In this document: positions 39,001 through 49,497 of the stretch, in pieces
Numbering within the stretch: the first letter of the stretch is position 1
Layout: every line of letters begins with the position of its first letter
DNA from: Lycorma delicatula
Taxonomy: Eukaryota; Arthropoda; Insecta; Hemiptera; Fulgoridae
Assembly (NCBI RefSeq): GCF_047948215.1
Contig: NC_134465.1
Span: 54,592,341 to 54,656,340 of the forward strand
Length of the DNA: 64,000 bases
Direction: 5' to 3'
Program-made: the position numbers and the translations under genes
The notes under the pieces: model-generated
Databases searched by the model: none
Seen by the model: the letters and a program-made list of their open reading frames with translations, nothing else
What the model was told of the DNA's origin: nothing

Positions 39001-42000
39001 TGCTAATTTGTTTCTTTGATAGTAATGGCATTGTTCATAAGGAGTTTTTGCCTACCGGATAGATTGTAAATAAATATGTTTACCGAGAAATTCTTGAAAG
39101 ACTGCAAAAAGAGTTGCCCTTGTGAGACCAGGTATCAAAGACAACTGGATGCTGTATCATGACAATGTACCTTGTCATACTGCACTATCAATTAGTGAGT
39201 TTTTGGTGAAGAAAAACATCCCTGTAGTTCCTCAACCACCTTATTCACCTGACTTGAGTCCCAGCAACTTTTTCCTGTTCCTGACTCAGGAACACTCAGG
39301 AACACAAAAAACACCTCAAAGGACACAATTTTGGAACAGTAGAAAACATAAAAAAAACGTAACTGACCATCTGAAGGATATTCCGGAAGGTGAGTTCAGA
39401 CACTGCTATGAAGAGTAGGAAAATCATTTGAAGCGGTTTGTGGTTTCTCAAGGGAACTATTTCGAAGGTGTTAAGAGTCCATGTATAATTGGACTGTTAA
39501 TAAAAAGTTTTTCTGAACCAGCCTCATTACTTTATTTACAGACCTCGTACATAAAGATATTTAAAATAATTTTAAAGAAAACTTTAAAATATAGTTTGAA
39601 TCCAAAACTAAATGATTTATGAGAGGTGGCTAAATTGTAATACACCTGGAATGTAATGGTAGAAAAAAATGTCATGTAAAGTGATAGGTGCTGCCCTCTT
39701 GTAGTTCCATTCCCTTATTACTATCATACTTAAATTCTTTGATTCATTATCTCTCTCATTTTCTATCGGTTGCCATTGTAATGAAGTCTAGTAAGCCTGC
39801 CATGTCAATGCATCTAAAACAAGATGCAGCGATTGAATTTTCAATAGCAGAAAAGTCATCATTATGACCCAGAAGAAAAATGGCAAAGCTTGGAATACTG
39901 CTCTATGGTTTGACCTAATCAAAAAAATTAAAAACTTCCTCTGCAAAAGATATTTCTTAAGGCTATTCTGCAATTCCAAACATATGTAGCTGGATTGACA
40001 AAATTCTACACGATACATAGAGATATTAAAACATCTTAGGAAATGTGTTTATTGCGTTAATAGTTCAAGGATCTGATAATTATGCAACATGATAATGCTT
40101 GGCTACGCATATTGTGTGCAACTGCTGGGACTCTTGTGATGTTGAAGTCTGAAAATATTCCATACCCTTCAGATTCATCTGATTTGGTGCCCTGTAATTT
40201 TCACTTAATTCTGCAATTAAACCAAGGACGATGAAATGAAGGATGCAATGAAGTTGTAGATCAAAGAAAGGCCATCAACATTCTTCATTAACAGAATGAA
40301 AAAATTGGTTCACTGTTGGGAGAAATGTGTAGCTACAAATGGTGACTACGTGGAAAAAGAAATGTAATTTTTGTAGCGAATAAAATGTATTTTTTTGCCA
40401 TATTTGTTTCATTTCTTTATCTCTTTTCATCTGCAAGTTATGAATGACTGTGTATTACACTAAAATAACCTTTGTAGAAGCAGTTTTTGCCAATGCGGAA
40501 AAGCTACACTGATACCGAAAAACTAAAAAAAATACTATTAAAAAATAAAATAATAATTATACAAATTTATGATTTTATTGTTATATTAGAAAAAAGCATA
40601 CCCTCTAAGAACATTCAAGATTTAAATTAGGATTAAACAGTGATGGATAGGATAAACTACTTTTGAACAAGTCTGCCATTTTGAAGTTAAGTTTTTCTTG
40701 TGTAGATTGTCAATAATTTGAACTGACAAAAGTCCAAATGAACAGTTCAGCATATAGGTACATACAGTGCTATGTATGTATAAATTACATAAATAATATG
40801 TATGTAATTCTTTATTACAAAAACTCCTGAATCATTTAAGTTTCTTTTATAAAATATATGAAAAAGTTAAATTATAATGAAGTATTTAGATGAACTAATT
40901 CCATAATTATTTTTTACCCTCAAATTACAAAATCCATGGGGTTTTCAAATAAAACCTAAGCCAATGATAAAACTTGAACTGAAGTTGATTAGGTACAAAT
41001 ATTACATGAAATGAGAAATTTTTTTAATTTAATTCCCAGACTTGAAAATTGTGATAAAGTAGATGGAAAATCTAGTTAAAAAAATGATACTGACCAGTAA
41101 GGATTCTCACTTATGGATAAAAATTTGGAAGCCCATAAGAACCTATGCTGTTTTTGTTTTTTTGAGTGCACAATGAAGATTTGTTATTAGCGCATGAAAG
41201 CCACGAGTTTGCAATATATAAAGTAATTTTAAACACACATGCTAAGTGTAATGATATATAAATTAAATAACACAAAAAAATAAATTAAAAAATAAAATTA
41301 TAAATAAACTGTACAATAACACAATCACAAGAACCTATGTTGATATCAATGAAGATAACAAGGAAGAAATCATTATGAGCGATTTTAACTATAATAATTT
41401 TCTTGAATTTATATGTTACAGATAAGAGATAATATAGTCAATATACACACTCTCAAATCAGTAATAAGATTTAAGAAACATTTTTATCATGATTATTATA
41501 AATTAAAAGACGTAAAAACTACCTGCTATGTCTCATAACTTTAGAATGTGCTGGTGTTCCTTGAAATTGCCACGATACAAGCGATAATCCAGAATCATGA
41601 GATTCTTCTTCGGCTATTTCTTTTTCCAAAGCTACTAATCCAGGAGGTTCTATATTAAATCGTGATGCCAATCTTGCTACTTCCATCAAACATAATATTA
41701 CACTACGAGGATTATTTTGAAGAACTGTAAAAAAATTCAATCGTACATAATTAAATCCAAAACATAAAAAATATGGTGAAAATTTATAATAAACCTTAAT
41801 GTCACTTATTTTTTAAAGAACTGAAGAAAGATTTTCCTAAAGGTATTTCAAATTTGAAGGAATTTTTCTACAACTATGAACTTATTCTCTGTGTTAAGCT
41901 CAGTAACTGTTAATTAAGTTTCTTTTTGATTTTTGTAAATGACATTAATGGTAAGTACTCTCATTAAAACTCAAGAGATATTTTATTTTCAAATTCTAAT

Positions 42001-44051
42001 AATTTGATGGCATTGCATAATGCTTCCAATTACTTTGAAATGTATAAATTAACCTATTTTTGTTAATTAGTTATGAATTAAATGAGAAATTAACAAAATT
42101 ACCATTGCTGAGTTTATAAAGTAAATTAAGGTAATTCAATTTGGTATGATTATACTCTGACTTGGGCAATAATTGTAACCAATAAAATTACATGGGCTGT
42201 TTTTTAACCAATAATTTTAACTATGTTCAATTCTAAACAAATTCAAGATCTACTAAATTACCATCAAAATAATGAAACTACTTTAAAATAACTTGAGTTT
42301 GAATACATTTAATTTACTACTTTTTTTAGTTTTATATTTTAATCATTAATATGGATTTCAACCACATTTTATTTTTTATTTTATAATAACTATGTATCTT
42401 ATGACGCTGCTCTGATTAAGTCTTTACACTAATTTCTCTTGTTCTATTCAGACAAATGTTATGGGAGTTCCTATTTTTTACCCAAATATAGTGTAACTAC
42501 AAATTCCTGATGTGATTTATATAATGTATTATTTTCAGAATAAAGTTCTTATCTATTTATCTAAATTAATCGAGATCTAACTCATATCAAAATAATCCGT
42601 TTGCTTCCTTTTAAAAAAGTGTTCTTTTCATGAAAATTTATGAGTGAATTGCAAAACTTCATGAAATAATGAAAAGTCTGCAAAAAACTGTTTAAAAATG
42701 AAAACTGAATTCTCCATAAATACTGGTTTACTGGATAATTTTTAATGGATAATCTGCTTAATCTGTTGAGTAGTTTTTGAAAACAAATAAATAAACAAAT
42801 AGATAATAAAAATTTTTAAACACATGTCCTATTCATCAGACCATGTACCCAGTATGATTTTCAAAAAAACTGTTTTGCATTCATGGACTATATAAAGGCA
42901 AAAACAACCAACCATCTCATTAGTCCTTTCTCTTGATAGATTCCAACATCTTTTCAATAATGTAAAATAAGTATCAGAAGTGCGCTGACGAAGATGGAGA
43001 ACACATTGAATGAGAAAATTGTTAAAAATGTCAGTTTTTAATCTAAATATTTTATAGGCCCAGTCCTATAATTTTATATGTAGAGCTTACATTACTAACC
43101 GTATCTTCAATAACTTAAAATTGTCTGGTAGTTTGAATTGAGTGTGTGTATTAGTATTAATATTATTAATACTATTAGTATTAATAGTATTCTGTCAATA
43201 AAAATATAGAAACATAAAATTAATTAATATTATAAGATTTAATTTACCTAAATCTTCACTCTCAAATAGTAAATTTTGATGAACTCCCAGTTGTCGACAA
43301 AATTGAATGAACTTATCCATGTTATCCCTTGAATAGAAGCTACGTCTTGCTGCATTTTCAAAACATCTACCTTTTATAGCAGGAACAGGCTGTAAAATTA
43401 TAATTATTTCTACTCAGAACATAAGAAACATGTTTTATCAAACAAGTCAAAATAAATGAATTTTTCTTTTTTTTGCTTTATGAATTAATTCACTACTTGT
43501 GTGTGAGATTATGGAAATGGAATTTTATAGTGTATGGACAAGATTCAAAATGGGGACCTCAATATGAAAGGCCGAGGCACTGCTGTTCTGCCATGGCGAT
43601 CAGAAAATTTTTCTTTAAATTTTAATATTTAAGAAATGAAACTAGCTATTTGATAAAAATCAATTATATAAAAGCTATTGTACTCAAATCCATATAAAAA
43701 TAACTGCCTTTACTAGGGGTTTGTCTAGACTGTAGAGGTTAAACTTGAACTGAAAAATTAGCTGATTTTTGAAGTTGAGAGTTCGCAGGTTTGACCTCTT
43801 ACTTTTATATGGATTTGAATGCTAGACTGCAGATACTGGTTCTTTGGTAAATGGATTTCAATTCACCACATATCTCAGTTGTGTTTAACCTGAGTCTGTT
43901 CCAGACTACATGTTTACCAGTACAGTTACTCTTATACTGTAACTATGTCAGGCCTGGCAAGCTGGTAGCAATAATTACATTTGTCTGTATATACATACAC
44001 ATACACACACCCAGACCCAACACCCAAAATTAGCTGGAAAACTGGTAGGAG

Positions 44052-44104
<53 letters not shown>

Positions 44105-47100
44105 AGGTCTGTAAATAAAGTAATGAGACTAGATTTTTGGCAGCCAAAGTGGCAATACTGTAAAGTTACTAGTAAACGTATGGTTATATGAACAGATGAT
44201 TTATATTAGGTATTAATATTTTTAGTCTATTGTTGCCATGTGAGACGTAAACAAATTTTTCATGAAACAAGTTTTTGTTGTGTGTTATAAAAATGAGTGA
44301 TGTTAATTATGAGCAACGTTGTGCAAGTCAAGTTTTGTGTTAAACTCTGTGAGAATGCAACTGAAACTTTTTCAAAATTAAAAGGCGTATGGAGATGATG
44401 CTCAGTCACGAGCCCAAGATTTTAGGTGGTTTAAAGCATTTTCAGATGGCTGGGAATCAGTTAAGGACGATCCGTGCTCGGGAAAATCATTAATGTCAAA
44501 AAGTGATGACAATGTTGAGTGAATCAAAGACTTGATATGGTATGACTGGCGATTAACTGTCAGAATATGATTGCAGAACAATTGAATTTGAACCATACCA
44601 TAGTCCATCAAATTTTGATAAAAAAATGGAAATGAAAAAAGTTTGTGCAGAATTGGTCACAAAGAACCTCACTGTTAAACAGAAAAACAATAGTGAAAGG
44701 TGTGGAGCGATTTTCTAGGGCAAACTGAAACTGAAACTGATCCTGATTTTCTAAAAAAATGTTATTACTGGTGATAAATCTTGGATATTTGAGTACGACC
44801 CAGAAACAAAACGTCAAAGCAAGGACTAGCACACTTCAAACTCACCACATCTCAAAAAAGCAAAAATGAGCAAATCAGAAATCAAACCATGCTAATTTGT
44901 TTCTTCAATAGTAATGACATTGTCCATAAGTTGTTTTTGCCTACAGGACAGACTGTAAATCAATATGTTTACAGAGAAATTCTTGAAAGACTGTGGAAAA
45001 GTGTTGCCCGCATGAGACCAGCCATCAAAGACAACTGGACGCTATATCATGACAATGCACCTTGTCACACTGCACTCTCAATTAATGAGTTTCTGGTAAA
45101 GAAAAAAATTCCTGTATTTCCTCAAACACCTAATACACCTGATTTGAGTCCCTGCGATTTTTTCCTGTTCCCGACTTTAAAAAAATACGTCCAAGGACAT
45201 TTTGGAATAGTAGAAAAGATTAAAAAAAATTTAACCGATCACTAAAGATATTCCAGTTTCTGAGTTCCAACACTGCTATAAAGAGTGGGAAAACCGTTTG
45301 AAGTGTTGCATGGCCTCCCAAAGTTTTTGAACTATTCTCATTACTATATTTACAGACCTTGTGTATATATATATATATATCATGAGGAACTGTGAGAGAT
45401 ATAGTTCTGGGACTTGTTTTATTCAATTTTTCAGGTTAAGAAACTAACAAGTTTACCTCTTATGTAATGCCTTAAAAATTTTAGTATGACCTCATTTCAT
45501 TGGTAAGAACTGAAATCCAGGCAAAATTATTTTCTAGCTGTAACTCAATAACAAAGCGTTTTCGGAAATTTGTTTGTATGATCAATTTTTCTTATTTTAA
45601 GCTCTGAAATCAGTTCCCAAATGATTTCCCCTTCCTTCTCAATTACTCTGTATTTTAATTGAACATCAAATATATGTTCTGCAATACAATTATTTATTAT
45701 TAAATGGATAAAAGTCCTTAAAGATCCAAAGAACATAATATTTTTTACTAACTTAATTATAAGTGAATGAAATGATAAATGAGGAAAAGTCTAGTCTGAA
45801 CTAAACATCTCACTGGAGACCTCCTACTACTCATTAAAAGCAAGTTCTCTAACAGATGAGCCTATATATAGACTGATTAATTACCTAAAAAAAAATATAT
45901 ATATAATTACCCTCATAAATAATCCTCTGTCTTTCTCTTTCAACTCTAGCTAATCACTACTCATACTAACCACAATACGATAAACTTTGATTCAATTTTT
46001 TTTTAGAAATTATATCAGACCCTTTTATATTAAACAAAAAAGAAATAATTTGTTGTAAAATTATAATTTTAATAAGTTGGCAACAGTGTGCTCCATTAAT
46101 TATGAAAGTTTTGTAGTAAAGTGGCCCATTTAACTAACAGCACTGAAGTATTATGTGTGCATAAGTACAAGCATAGATAACAAGCAAGAGAACTTACAAT
46201 TAATCCCAGTTGTAGCATAGTTAGTTGCCATAATAGTTCAACTTGTTAATAACATAATCTGATATAATAAAGGTAGCGTCCTAATTTAATTTCTAACAAG
46301 GGTTTAGCATTTATTAATTATTTTATTTAATATTTTTAATGAAAATATATAGAATTGTATTCCTCAGTTCTCATGAAAGAAAATTAATTAATTTAAAAAA
46401 AAATATTCATCCTCAATGTATATAAGTATATTTTAACATATTTTTCAATGTAATATATATTATATTAACCTCTATATGTAACACATTTTTTTCAGTCTTA
46501 ACATATTTCTGTTGGGGTTTTCTTATTAAAATATACTCGCAAGCTCAACTCCATCAGAACCAGTAATAGATTCAGAATTTCCTTATATTTTAATTAAAAA
46601 ACAGTTTCAAATGAAAAAATTTCAATTTCTTAAATGTTTTATAAAATTCCATTTTATAAATGTGTTATAGGAATAGTTATTAAAAAGAGGTACACACTAA
46701 TTTGTTTTGCTTTCGCATTATCATTGCCCCAACTAATTTGTTGATTTATGTTATCTCTTCTACTATATCTTACAGTTGTGGCATATAAATTACCTAAGTC
46801 AAAACACATAAATCACACATATAAGTTGTTGAACACAAAAATCGCATAAATCATACAAGTTGAACACATAAATCACATATGAGTTGTGGCACATAAATCA
46901 CTAGTCAAAGTAGCTTTTTCTAAAAGTAATGATGTTCAATACAGAGTGTCAGTGGTAAATAGAGTGGGGATGTCTTACTTGAAGTTTTAAATTTCATCTA
47001 TATTCTGAAGGTATTAGATTGTTGATATGCAACCTTATAATCAGTAACAAGAAACTACTTCAGTCCTCACTTTCCTTAATAAATGTAACATAGAATGCTT

Positions 47101-47933
47101 GTTATTCTTAAGAGTGGTTATACTATTTTTGTAAATAAATTGTGTCAAGTTACAAACTACTTTTAAACTACACCACCCAATATACACACACAAGCTGGAC
47201 TGAATGAAAATAAACATATTAAAAAACCTATGGATTTTTATGTATTTTACACATTTAAAAATCAGTCTACATTTGTATAACCTTTTTTCTGTTTTCTGCT
47301 AATCCACCTTGATGCTAGACCTGCTTTAACATTAATACAGCCCCAAGGGAGGCTAAGGAGGAATTATCCATCCCTGCACTTTTTTCACCATCTTCATACG
47401 GACAATCTTGACCAACAATGTGACATGTCCATTTGGTATGTAGCGTAGTCCCCATGATTATATTATGTGGGGAAAGCATGCCAAATACCGTCCAGCATGC
47501 TTTTCTATGCTACAAAAACCGATCGCACATGAACACTGTCTGTTCTGAGATGTCCTACACCTAGCAATAGTTGCATTCTGCAGAGAGTCTCAATCTCCAT
47601 GCTCACAGCTATGCTTTGAAACATCCTTGAATGATAAAGAACTGTTCAACTTGTATCCCAGTTCTCTGTTTTTACAGTCCAGCCATCTCTGAAGGTCTGG
47701 GATCAGGCTGTGGGTCCATGCTTTATCGACTTGTACCATAGAGTCATATAACTAATTGAAAAGTTTATAGATATCAGATACATAAATTTAAAAAAATTAA
47801 TACCGTACCCCTTTATGAGTTCCTTCCTCAACAGCTTCTTGCATCCTTGACTGTATTAGTTTTGCCAGGTGACATAAAACAACGCCATTATCCAGCATGT
47901 CTAATAGATTACCAGCATTTATGTATTCAAGTC
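29805..47933 (-). CDS. pigs: GAS2-like cytoskeletal linker (pickled-eggs type), 5'-partial, six exons
   Basis: Joining exons 47933-47809, 43389-43248, 41724-41523, 38001-37707, 33060-32935 and 30029-29805 gives 370 codons plus stop with every junction in phase. The order is CH domain (residues about 1-115), acidic and Ser/Gly-rich linker (about 116-254), GAR domain (about 255-325) and a Ser/Thr/Pro-rich tail. GAS2-family proteins bind F-actin through the CH domain and microtubules through the GAR zinc fold, so the likely role is actin-microtubule crosslinking in the cytoplasm. Diagnostic stretches are LFESEDLV and [12 protein letters not shown] at the end of the CH domain, and KVGEGRY and [11 protein letters not shown] in GAR. 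The first part of the CH domain is missing. Stopping about 45 residues after GAR resembles vertebrate GAS2 more than the long fly protein. Family assignment is secure; one-to-one orthology with fly pigs is inferred. Introns are 1.5-4.6 kb. Confidence 0.88.
30518..30964. mobile_element. hAT-like non-autonomous element (MITE)
   Basis: The ends TAGAGACCGGATTTTATGCA (30526) and, inverted, TAGATACCAGATTATATGCA (30956) are 20-bp imperfect terminal inverted repeats. They are flanked by ATTATAAC (30518-30525) and TTTATAAC (30957-30964), an 8-bp target duplication with one mismatch, as hAT elements make. Repeated ATATGCA words sit near both ends, as in hAT subterminal regions. 431 bases, no coding capacity. 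It lies in the intron between the two GAR exons. Confidence 0.75.
31218..31440 (+). pseudogene. Possible transposase DNA-binding-domain fragment
   Basis: The frame reads [28 protein letters not shown], then [11 protein letters not shown] after a stop. This loosely follows the HTH start of some mariner-related transposases (FLxAEGxxxxEIHR..YGxNC). Similarity is weak; it may be chance. Confidence 0.25.
31625..31795 (+). mobile_element. tRNA-derived SINE, family B
   Basis: CTCCATGGCAGAGTGGTAGAATCT (A-box inside) and GGTTAAAATCCTGGTCAGG (decayed B-box) are followed by GGCATTTTCACAAAGTGCAA and a (TAAA)n-type tail at about 31776-31795. Sister of 24537-24692. Confidence 0.72.
31985..32025. repeat. 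Perfect 19-bp hairpin, 3-base loop
   Basis: GTCCCAGTTTCCATGAATT, then CCT, then its exact reverse complement. It sits in an unclassified intronic stretch. Confidence 0.9.
32935..33060 (-). CDS. pigs: GAS2-like exon: GAR domain, N-terminal half
   Basis: The acceptor is CTTTACAG ending at 33061 and the donor is GTAAGT from 32934, a near-consensus site. It holds exactly 42 codons in phase 0. It carries CHCTGEKC, which matches the C-x-C-x4-C zinc ligands of GAR domains, then [20 protein letters not shown]. The next exon continues as [18 protein letters not shown] domains bind microtubules. Confidence 0.92.
33140..33722 (-). mobile_element. DDE transposase relic, C-terminal part
   Basis: On the minus strand, broken text reads [41 protein letters not shown], then [18 protein letters not shown] residues. 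This follows a well-known insect DDE transposase layout (QDGAPPHY..V..FL...F..RWIGRGGP..WP.RSPDLTPLDFFLWG). The catalytic Asp block is eroded. It lies in the intron between linker and GAR exons and is abutted at 33722 by a LINE on the other strand. Confidence 0.6.
33722..36262 (+). mobile_element. Non-LTR retrotransposon, 5'-truncated, endonuclease end plus RT
   Basis: Broken frames give an endonuclease C-terminus ([44 protein letters not shown]), then RT text: [13 protein letters not shown] near 35100, [26 protein letters not shown] near 35370, then [16 protein letters not shown] and [19 protein letters not shown]. The tail is [25 protein letters not shown] and ends CAGTCAAATGACTGAAGACA plus an A-run at about 36250. 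Many stops and frameshifts make it dead. Same family as 52150-53152, 59390-60755 and 63691-64000. It fills much of a GAS2-like intron in antisense to the gene. Confidence 0.85.
34686..34944. repeat. Perfect 115-bp inverted repeat inside the LINE
   Basis: Bases 34686-34800 are the exact reverse complement of 34830-34944, with a 29-base spacer. The right arm is in the LINE's correct orientation ([19 protein letters not shown]). The left arm is an inverted extra copy that runs on into the spacer (it also mirrors the upstream residues NGRKAPG). Confidence 0.92.
36263..37706. other. Intron sequence, nothing recognised
   Basis: AT-rich intron of the GAS2-like gene between the LINE 3' end and the linker exon's donor. 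Small frames on both strands at 36369-36652 have no motif. Confidence 0.5.
37707..38001 (-). CDS. pigs: GAS2-like exon: low-complexity linker
   Basis: The acceptor is TGTGCAG ending at 38002 and the donor is GTTAGT from 37706. One base completes the split Ser, then 98 codons follow. The segment is rich in Ser, Gly, Arg and Asp ([20 protein letters not shown], then a Gly/Ala/Pro stretch and an acidic [15 protein letters not shown]), so it is probably disordered and phosphorylated. It ends in SDLDRK, which runs straight into the GAR domain of the next exon. The GC-richer third positions contrast strongly with the AT-rich intron around it, which supports real coding. Confidence 0.85.
38224..39547 (+). 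mobile_element. Mariner element, complete ends, dead transposase
   Basis: Ends CAAGGTCTGTAAATAAAGTA and its inverted partner ..TACTTTATTTACAGACCTCG are flanked by TA on both sides. The transposase begins [20 protein letters not shown] (38410) with the HTH region [14 protein letters not shown], then [27 protein letters not shown] and [15 protein letters not shown]. The third catalytic Asp (position 35 after HDN's Asp) is Asn here, and several stops and frameshifts occur, so it cannot transpose itself. 1324 bases. It lies in the intron between the linker exons of the GAS2-like gene, antisense to the gene. Confidence 0.9.
39630..40465 (+). mobile_element. Second, older mariner-type relic
   Basis: Fragments include [26 protein letters not shown] (an out-of-frame remnant of LQHDNA), [16 protein letters not shown] for the third motif, and [16 protein letters not shown] at the C-terminus. 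A GTAATACAC word appears at both edges in inverse relation, perhaps the terminal repeats. It is much more decayed than 38224-39547, which lies directly upstream. Confidence 0.65.
40466..41522. other. Intron sequence, nothing recognised
   Basis: AT-rich. No element or gene supported. Confidence 0.5.
41523..41724 (-). CDS. pigs: GAS2-like exon: CH domain end and linker start
   Basis: The acceptor is a T-run ending in ACAG (41725) and the donor is GTAGTT from 41522, a weaker match. The first two bases (TT) complete the Val begun in the preceding exon, giving [13 protein letters not shown]. The rest of the CH domain follows ([19 protein letters not shown]), then an acidic run [10 protein letters not shown] and a linker ending in ..KVMRHS plus two bases of a split Ser codon. 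LxxLE-type helix plus EPPGL is a hallmark of GAS2-family CH domains. Confidence 0.9.
41725..43247. other. Intron sequence, nothing recognised
   Basis: AT-rich intron. A short ATTAATA-type simple patch lies at about 43146-43190. Confidence 0.5.
43248..43389 (-). CDS. pigs: GAS2-like exon: CH domain, central part
   Basis: The acceptor is TTTTACAG ending at 43390 and the donor is GTAAAT from 43247. It holds 47 full codons from [18 protein letters not shown] to FESEDL, plus the first base of a Val codon completed by the next exon. [16 protein letters not shown] is the classic helix of GAS2-type CH domains (aromatic/Asn followed by Phe-x-x-Cys/Trp-Arg). Entry phase 0 matches the preceding exon, which ends on a full Gly codon. 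Confidence 0.9.
43663..43990. mobile_element. SINE family A pieces in foldback arrangement
   Basis: Minus-oriented SINE words (CTCAAATCCATATAAAAATA, CTGCCTTTACTAGG at 43683-43718) are followed by plus-oriented ones (GCTGATTTTTGAAGTTGAGAG, then TATATGGATTTGAATGCTAG, GGTTCTTTGGTAAATGG, CACATATCTCAG at 43760-43880). The two halves are partial inverted copies of each other. Confidence 0.6.
44053..44102. repeat. (TA)n microsatellite
   Basis: About 24 uninterrupted TA units. A second, shorter (TA)n at 45363-45380 lies on the other side of the mariner, which split the tract. Confidence 0.95.
44103..45361 (+). mobile_element. Mariner element, same family as 38224-39547
   Basis: Shares the CAAGGTCTGTAAATAAAGTA end and the inverted ..TTTACAGACCTTG end. 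The transposase is broken, but the segment at 44889-45245 reads [36 protein letters not shown] and [12 protein letters not shown], so here the third Asp is intact. [15 protein letters not shown] start at 44292. The right-hand target TA has become TG. 1259 bases, shorter than its sister through small deletions. Inserted in the intron between two CH exons, inside a TA repeat. Confidence 0.88.
45381..47285. other. Intron sequence with a degenerate tandem repeat
   Basis: AT-rich. At about 46776-46905 the phrase (ACACATAAATCACA..A.AAGTTG) recurs about four times with drift. Nothing else supported. Confidence 0.5.
47290..47765 (-). mobile_element. R1/LOA-like LINE 3' fragment
   Basis: Minus-strand text [26 protein letters not shown], then [20 protein letters not shown] and VGTMLHTKW-like residues match the C-terminal region of R1-type LINE proteins (IPDI..W..R..GE..Y.LTQFLTGHG.., zinc-like C/H and E-H-x-x-F-x-C). 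Frames are broken. It is GC-richer than the intron and ends 44 bases from the donor of the CH exon at 47809. Confidence 0.65.
47809..47933 (-). CDS. pigs: GAS2-like exon: CH domain, first part seen
   Basis: The acceptor is a T-run ending in CAG (47936-47934) and the donor is GTACGG from 47808. The exon starts with the last two bases (GA) of a split codon, then 41 codons beginning [19 protein letters not shown]. The [15 protein letters not shown] stretch is a typical CH-domain helix of the GAS2 class. In this family the preceding exon ends in a WL..LLG motif. I could not find that exon with confidence, so the gene is incomplete at its 5' side. An R1-like LINE tail sits only 44 bases downstream in the intron. 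Confidence 0.85.
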
Positions 47934-49084
47934 CTGAAAAAAAAATAACAAAAATCAATCTACATCATAGAAAGACATCTGAAATATTTAAATTTTGAAC
48001 TATTAATCTGCTCTAATACAATTTACGTTGATTTGTTTTTGTTTTTTTATTTAGTTCTAGTAAAAATTTATAATATGTTAGAATAATTTGCATGTCTATG
48101 GTTGTAAACTTGATGAGGAGATAAAAAAATGGATTTTTGATATTTTTTTGTCCGGTATTGTCAGAAATTAAAGTTATTTAAAACTAAGAATGTTTGGAAC
48201 AATCCAAACAAAGTTTTATAAAAACTACACAACTGTTTAACAGCTTATTTCAAAATTCAAAAAAAAGTTTTTTAGTTGCCCTTAGAACTCCGATGATGAC
48301 CAGTCACTGATGATGTTATAAGGAAAACTAAAAAATGCTTCAAAATTAATAATAAAAGTGTTCTATTAATAAAATTGGCCTTGTTTGCTTCTTCAAAAGT
48401 TTATAGTTTTAAAAATAGATAAGTTCAATTAAGAAACAATTTTGTTTTATATGTATATTTTTTTAAGCAAGATTTAATGAAATTCTATTTAATTTTTACA
48501 AAAATTTATCAGTGTAATCATAGTGTAGACTTCTATTTAGTCTTTCAATGTTAACCTACATTTAATAAATCTATATTAAGTTTTTAAATTCTACTTTACT
48601 CATCAGTTGAAATGAATAAAATGGATAATGGATACAATAAGTAAATGGTTTTTAAAGGTAGCTACAAATAATAAGATCATTCAATCAACCTAAAATATGG
48701 AATGGCCTTGAAAGTCACCCTAGTGTTGCTGATTGTGATTTGTACAGCTGGTTAATATATATCACTTAGAATTCTAACCATCAACATTTTCTTATATTAC
48801 ATTTTAATGAAATAAAGTAAAAAAAATATATATATTAAAACATTATTGGTGATTCAAGGTGAAATCAGATTTTTCTGAACATAAATAAAAGAGTTTGATT
48901 TAGGTGTACTTCATCAATGTCAAACATTTTAATTCTGTTTTACTTATTCAAATCAAAATTCTTAGTTTTCTTTTCAATTACATTTTTTTAAACAGCGCTA
49001 TCTAAATATAAAACAATTAAAAGTAAATTTTTGTTACTACAATATTTAATGTAATAAATTCTCTTTTTTTTTCAATTCTCTCTT
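47934..49084. other. Upstream intron sequence, nothing recognised
   Basis: No match to the missing CH-domain N-terminal exon was seen on the minus strand here. Confidence 0.45.
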
Positions 49085-49290
49085 TCTTTCAATTTATCTT
49101 TCTGTTTAGCCTCTAGAACCACTATTACTTAAAAGGATGAATGAGGAGGATATGTATGAATGTGTAGTCTTGTACAGTCTCAGGTCAACCATTCCTAAGA
49201 TGTGTGGTTAATTGAAACCCAACCAGCAAAGAACACTGGTATCCATGTTTTACTATTCAACCGCATAAAAGTAACTGCCTTTACTAGGAT
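49085..49290 (-). mobile_element. SINE family A, 5'-truncated
   Basis: On the minus strand it ends with GGCTAAACAGAAAGAT and contains CATACATATCCTCC, CTGAGACTGTACAAGACTAC and GGTTGGGTTTCAATTAACCAC. It lacks the tRNA-like head. Confidence 0.75.
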
Positions 49291-49497
49291 TTTTTTTTCT
49301 TTTGTTCTTTTTTCTGTTTAGCCTCTGGAACAACCGTCAATTATTACCTCATGAGGATGATATAAATGCATGTAAATGAAATGTAGTTTTGTCTCAGGTC
49401 ACCTATTGCTGAGGTATGTGATTAATTAAAACCCAGCCAACAAAGAACACCGGTATCCACAATCTAGTATTCAAATCCATATAAAAGCAACTACCCG
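49291..49497 (-). mobile_element. SINE family A, 5'-truncated, tandem neighbour
   Basis: Same 3' parts as 49085-49290 (GAGGCTAAACAGAAAAAAG tail; GGTTTTAATTAATCACATAC body; GTGGATACCGGTGTTCTTTG), in the same orientation and directly adjoining. Either two insertions or a local duplication. Confidence 0.72.
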
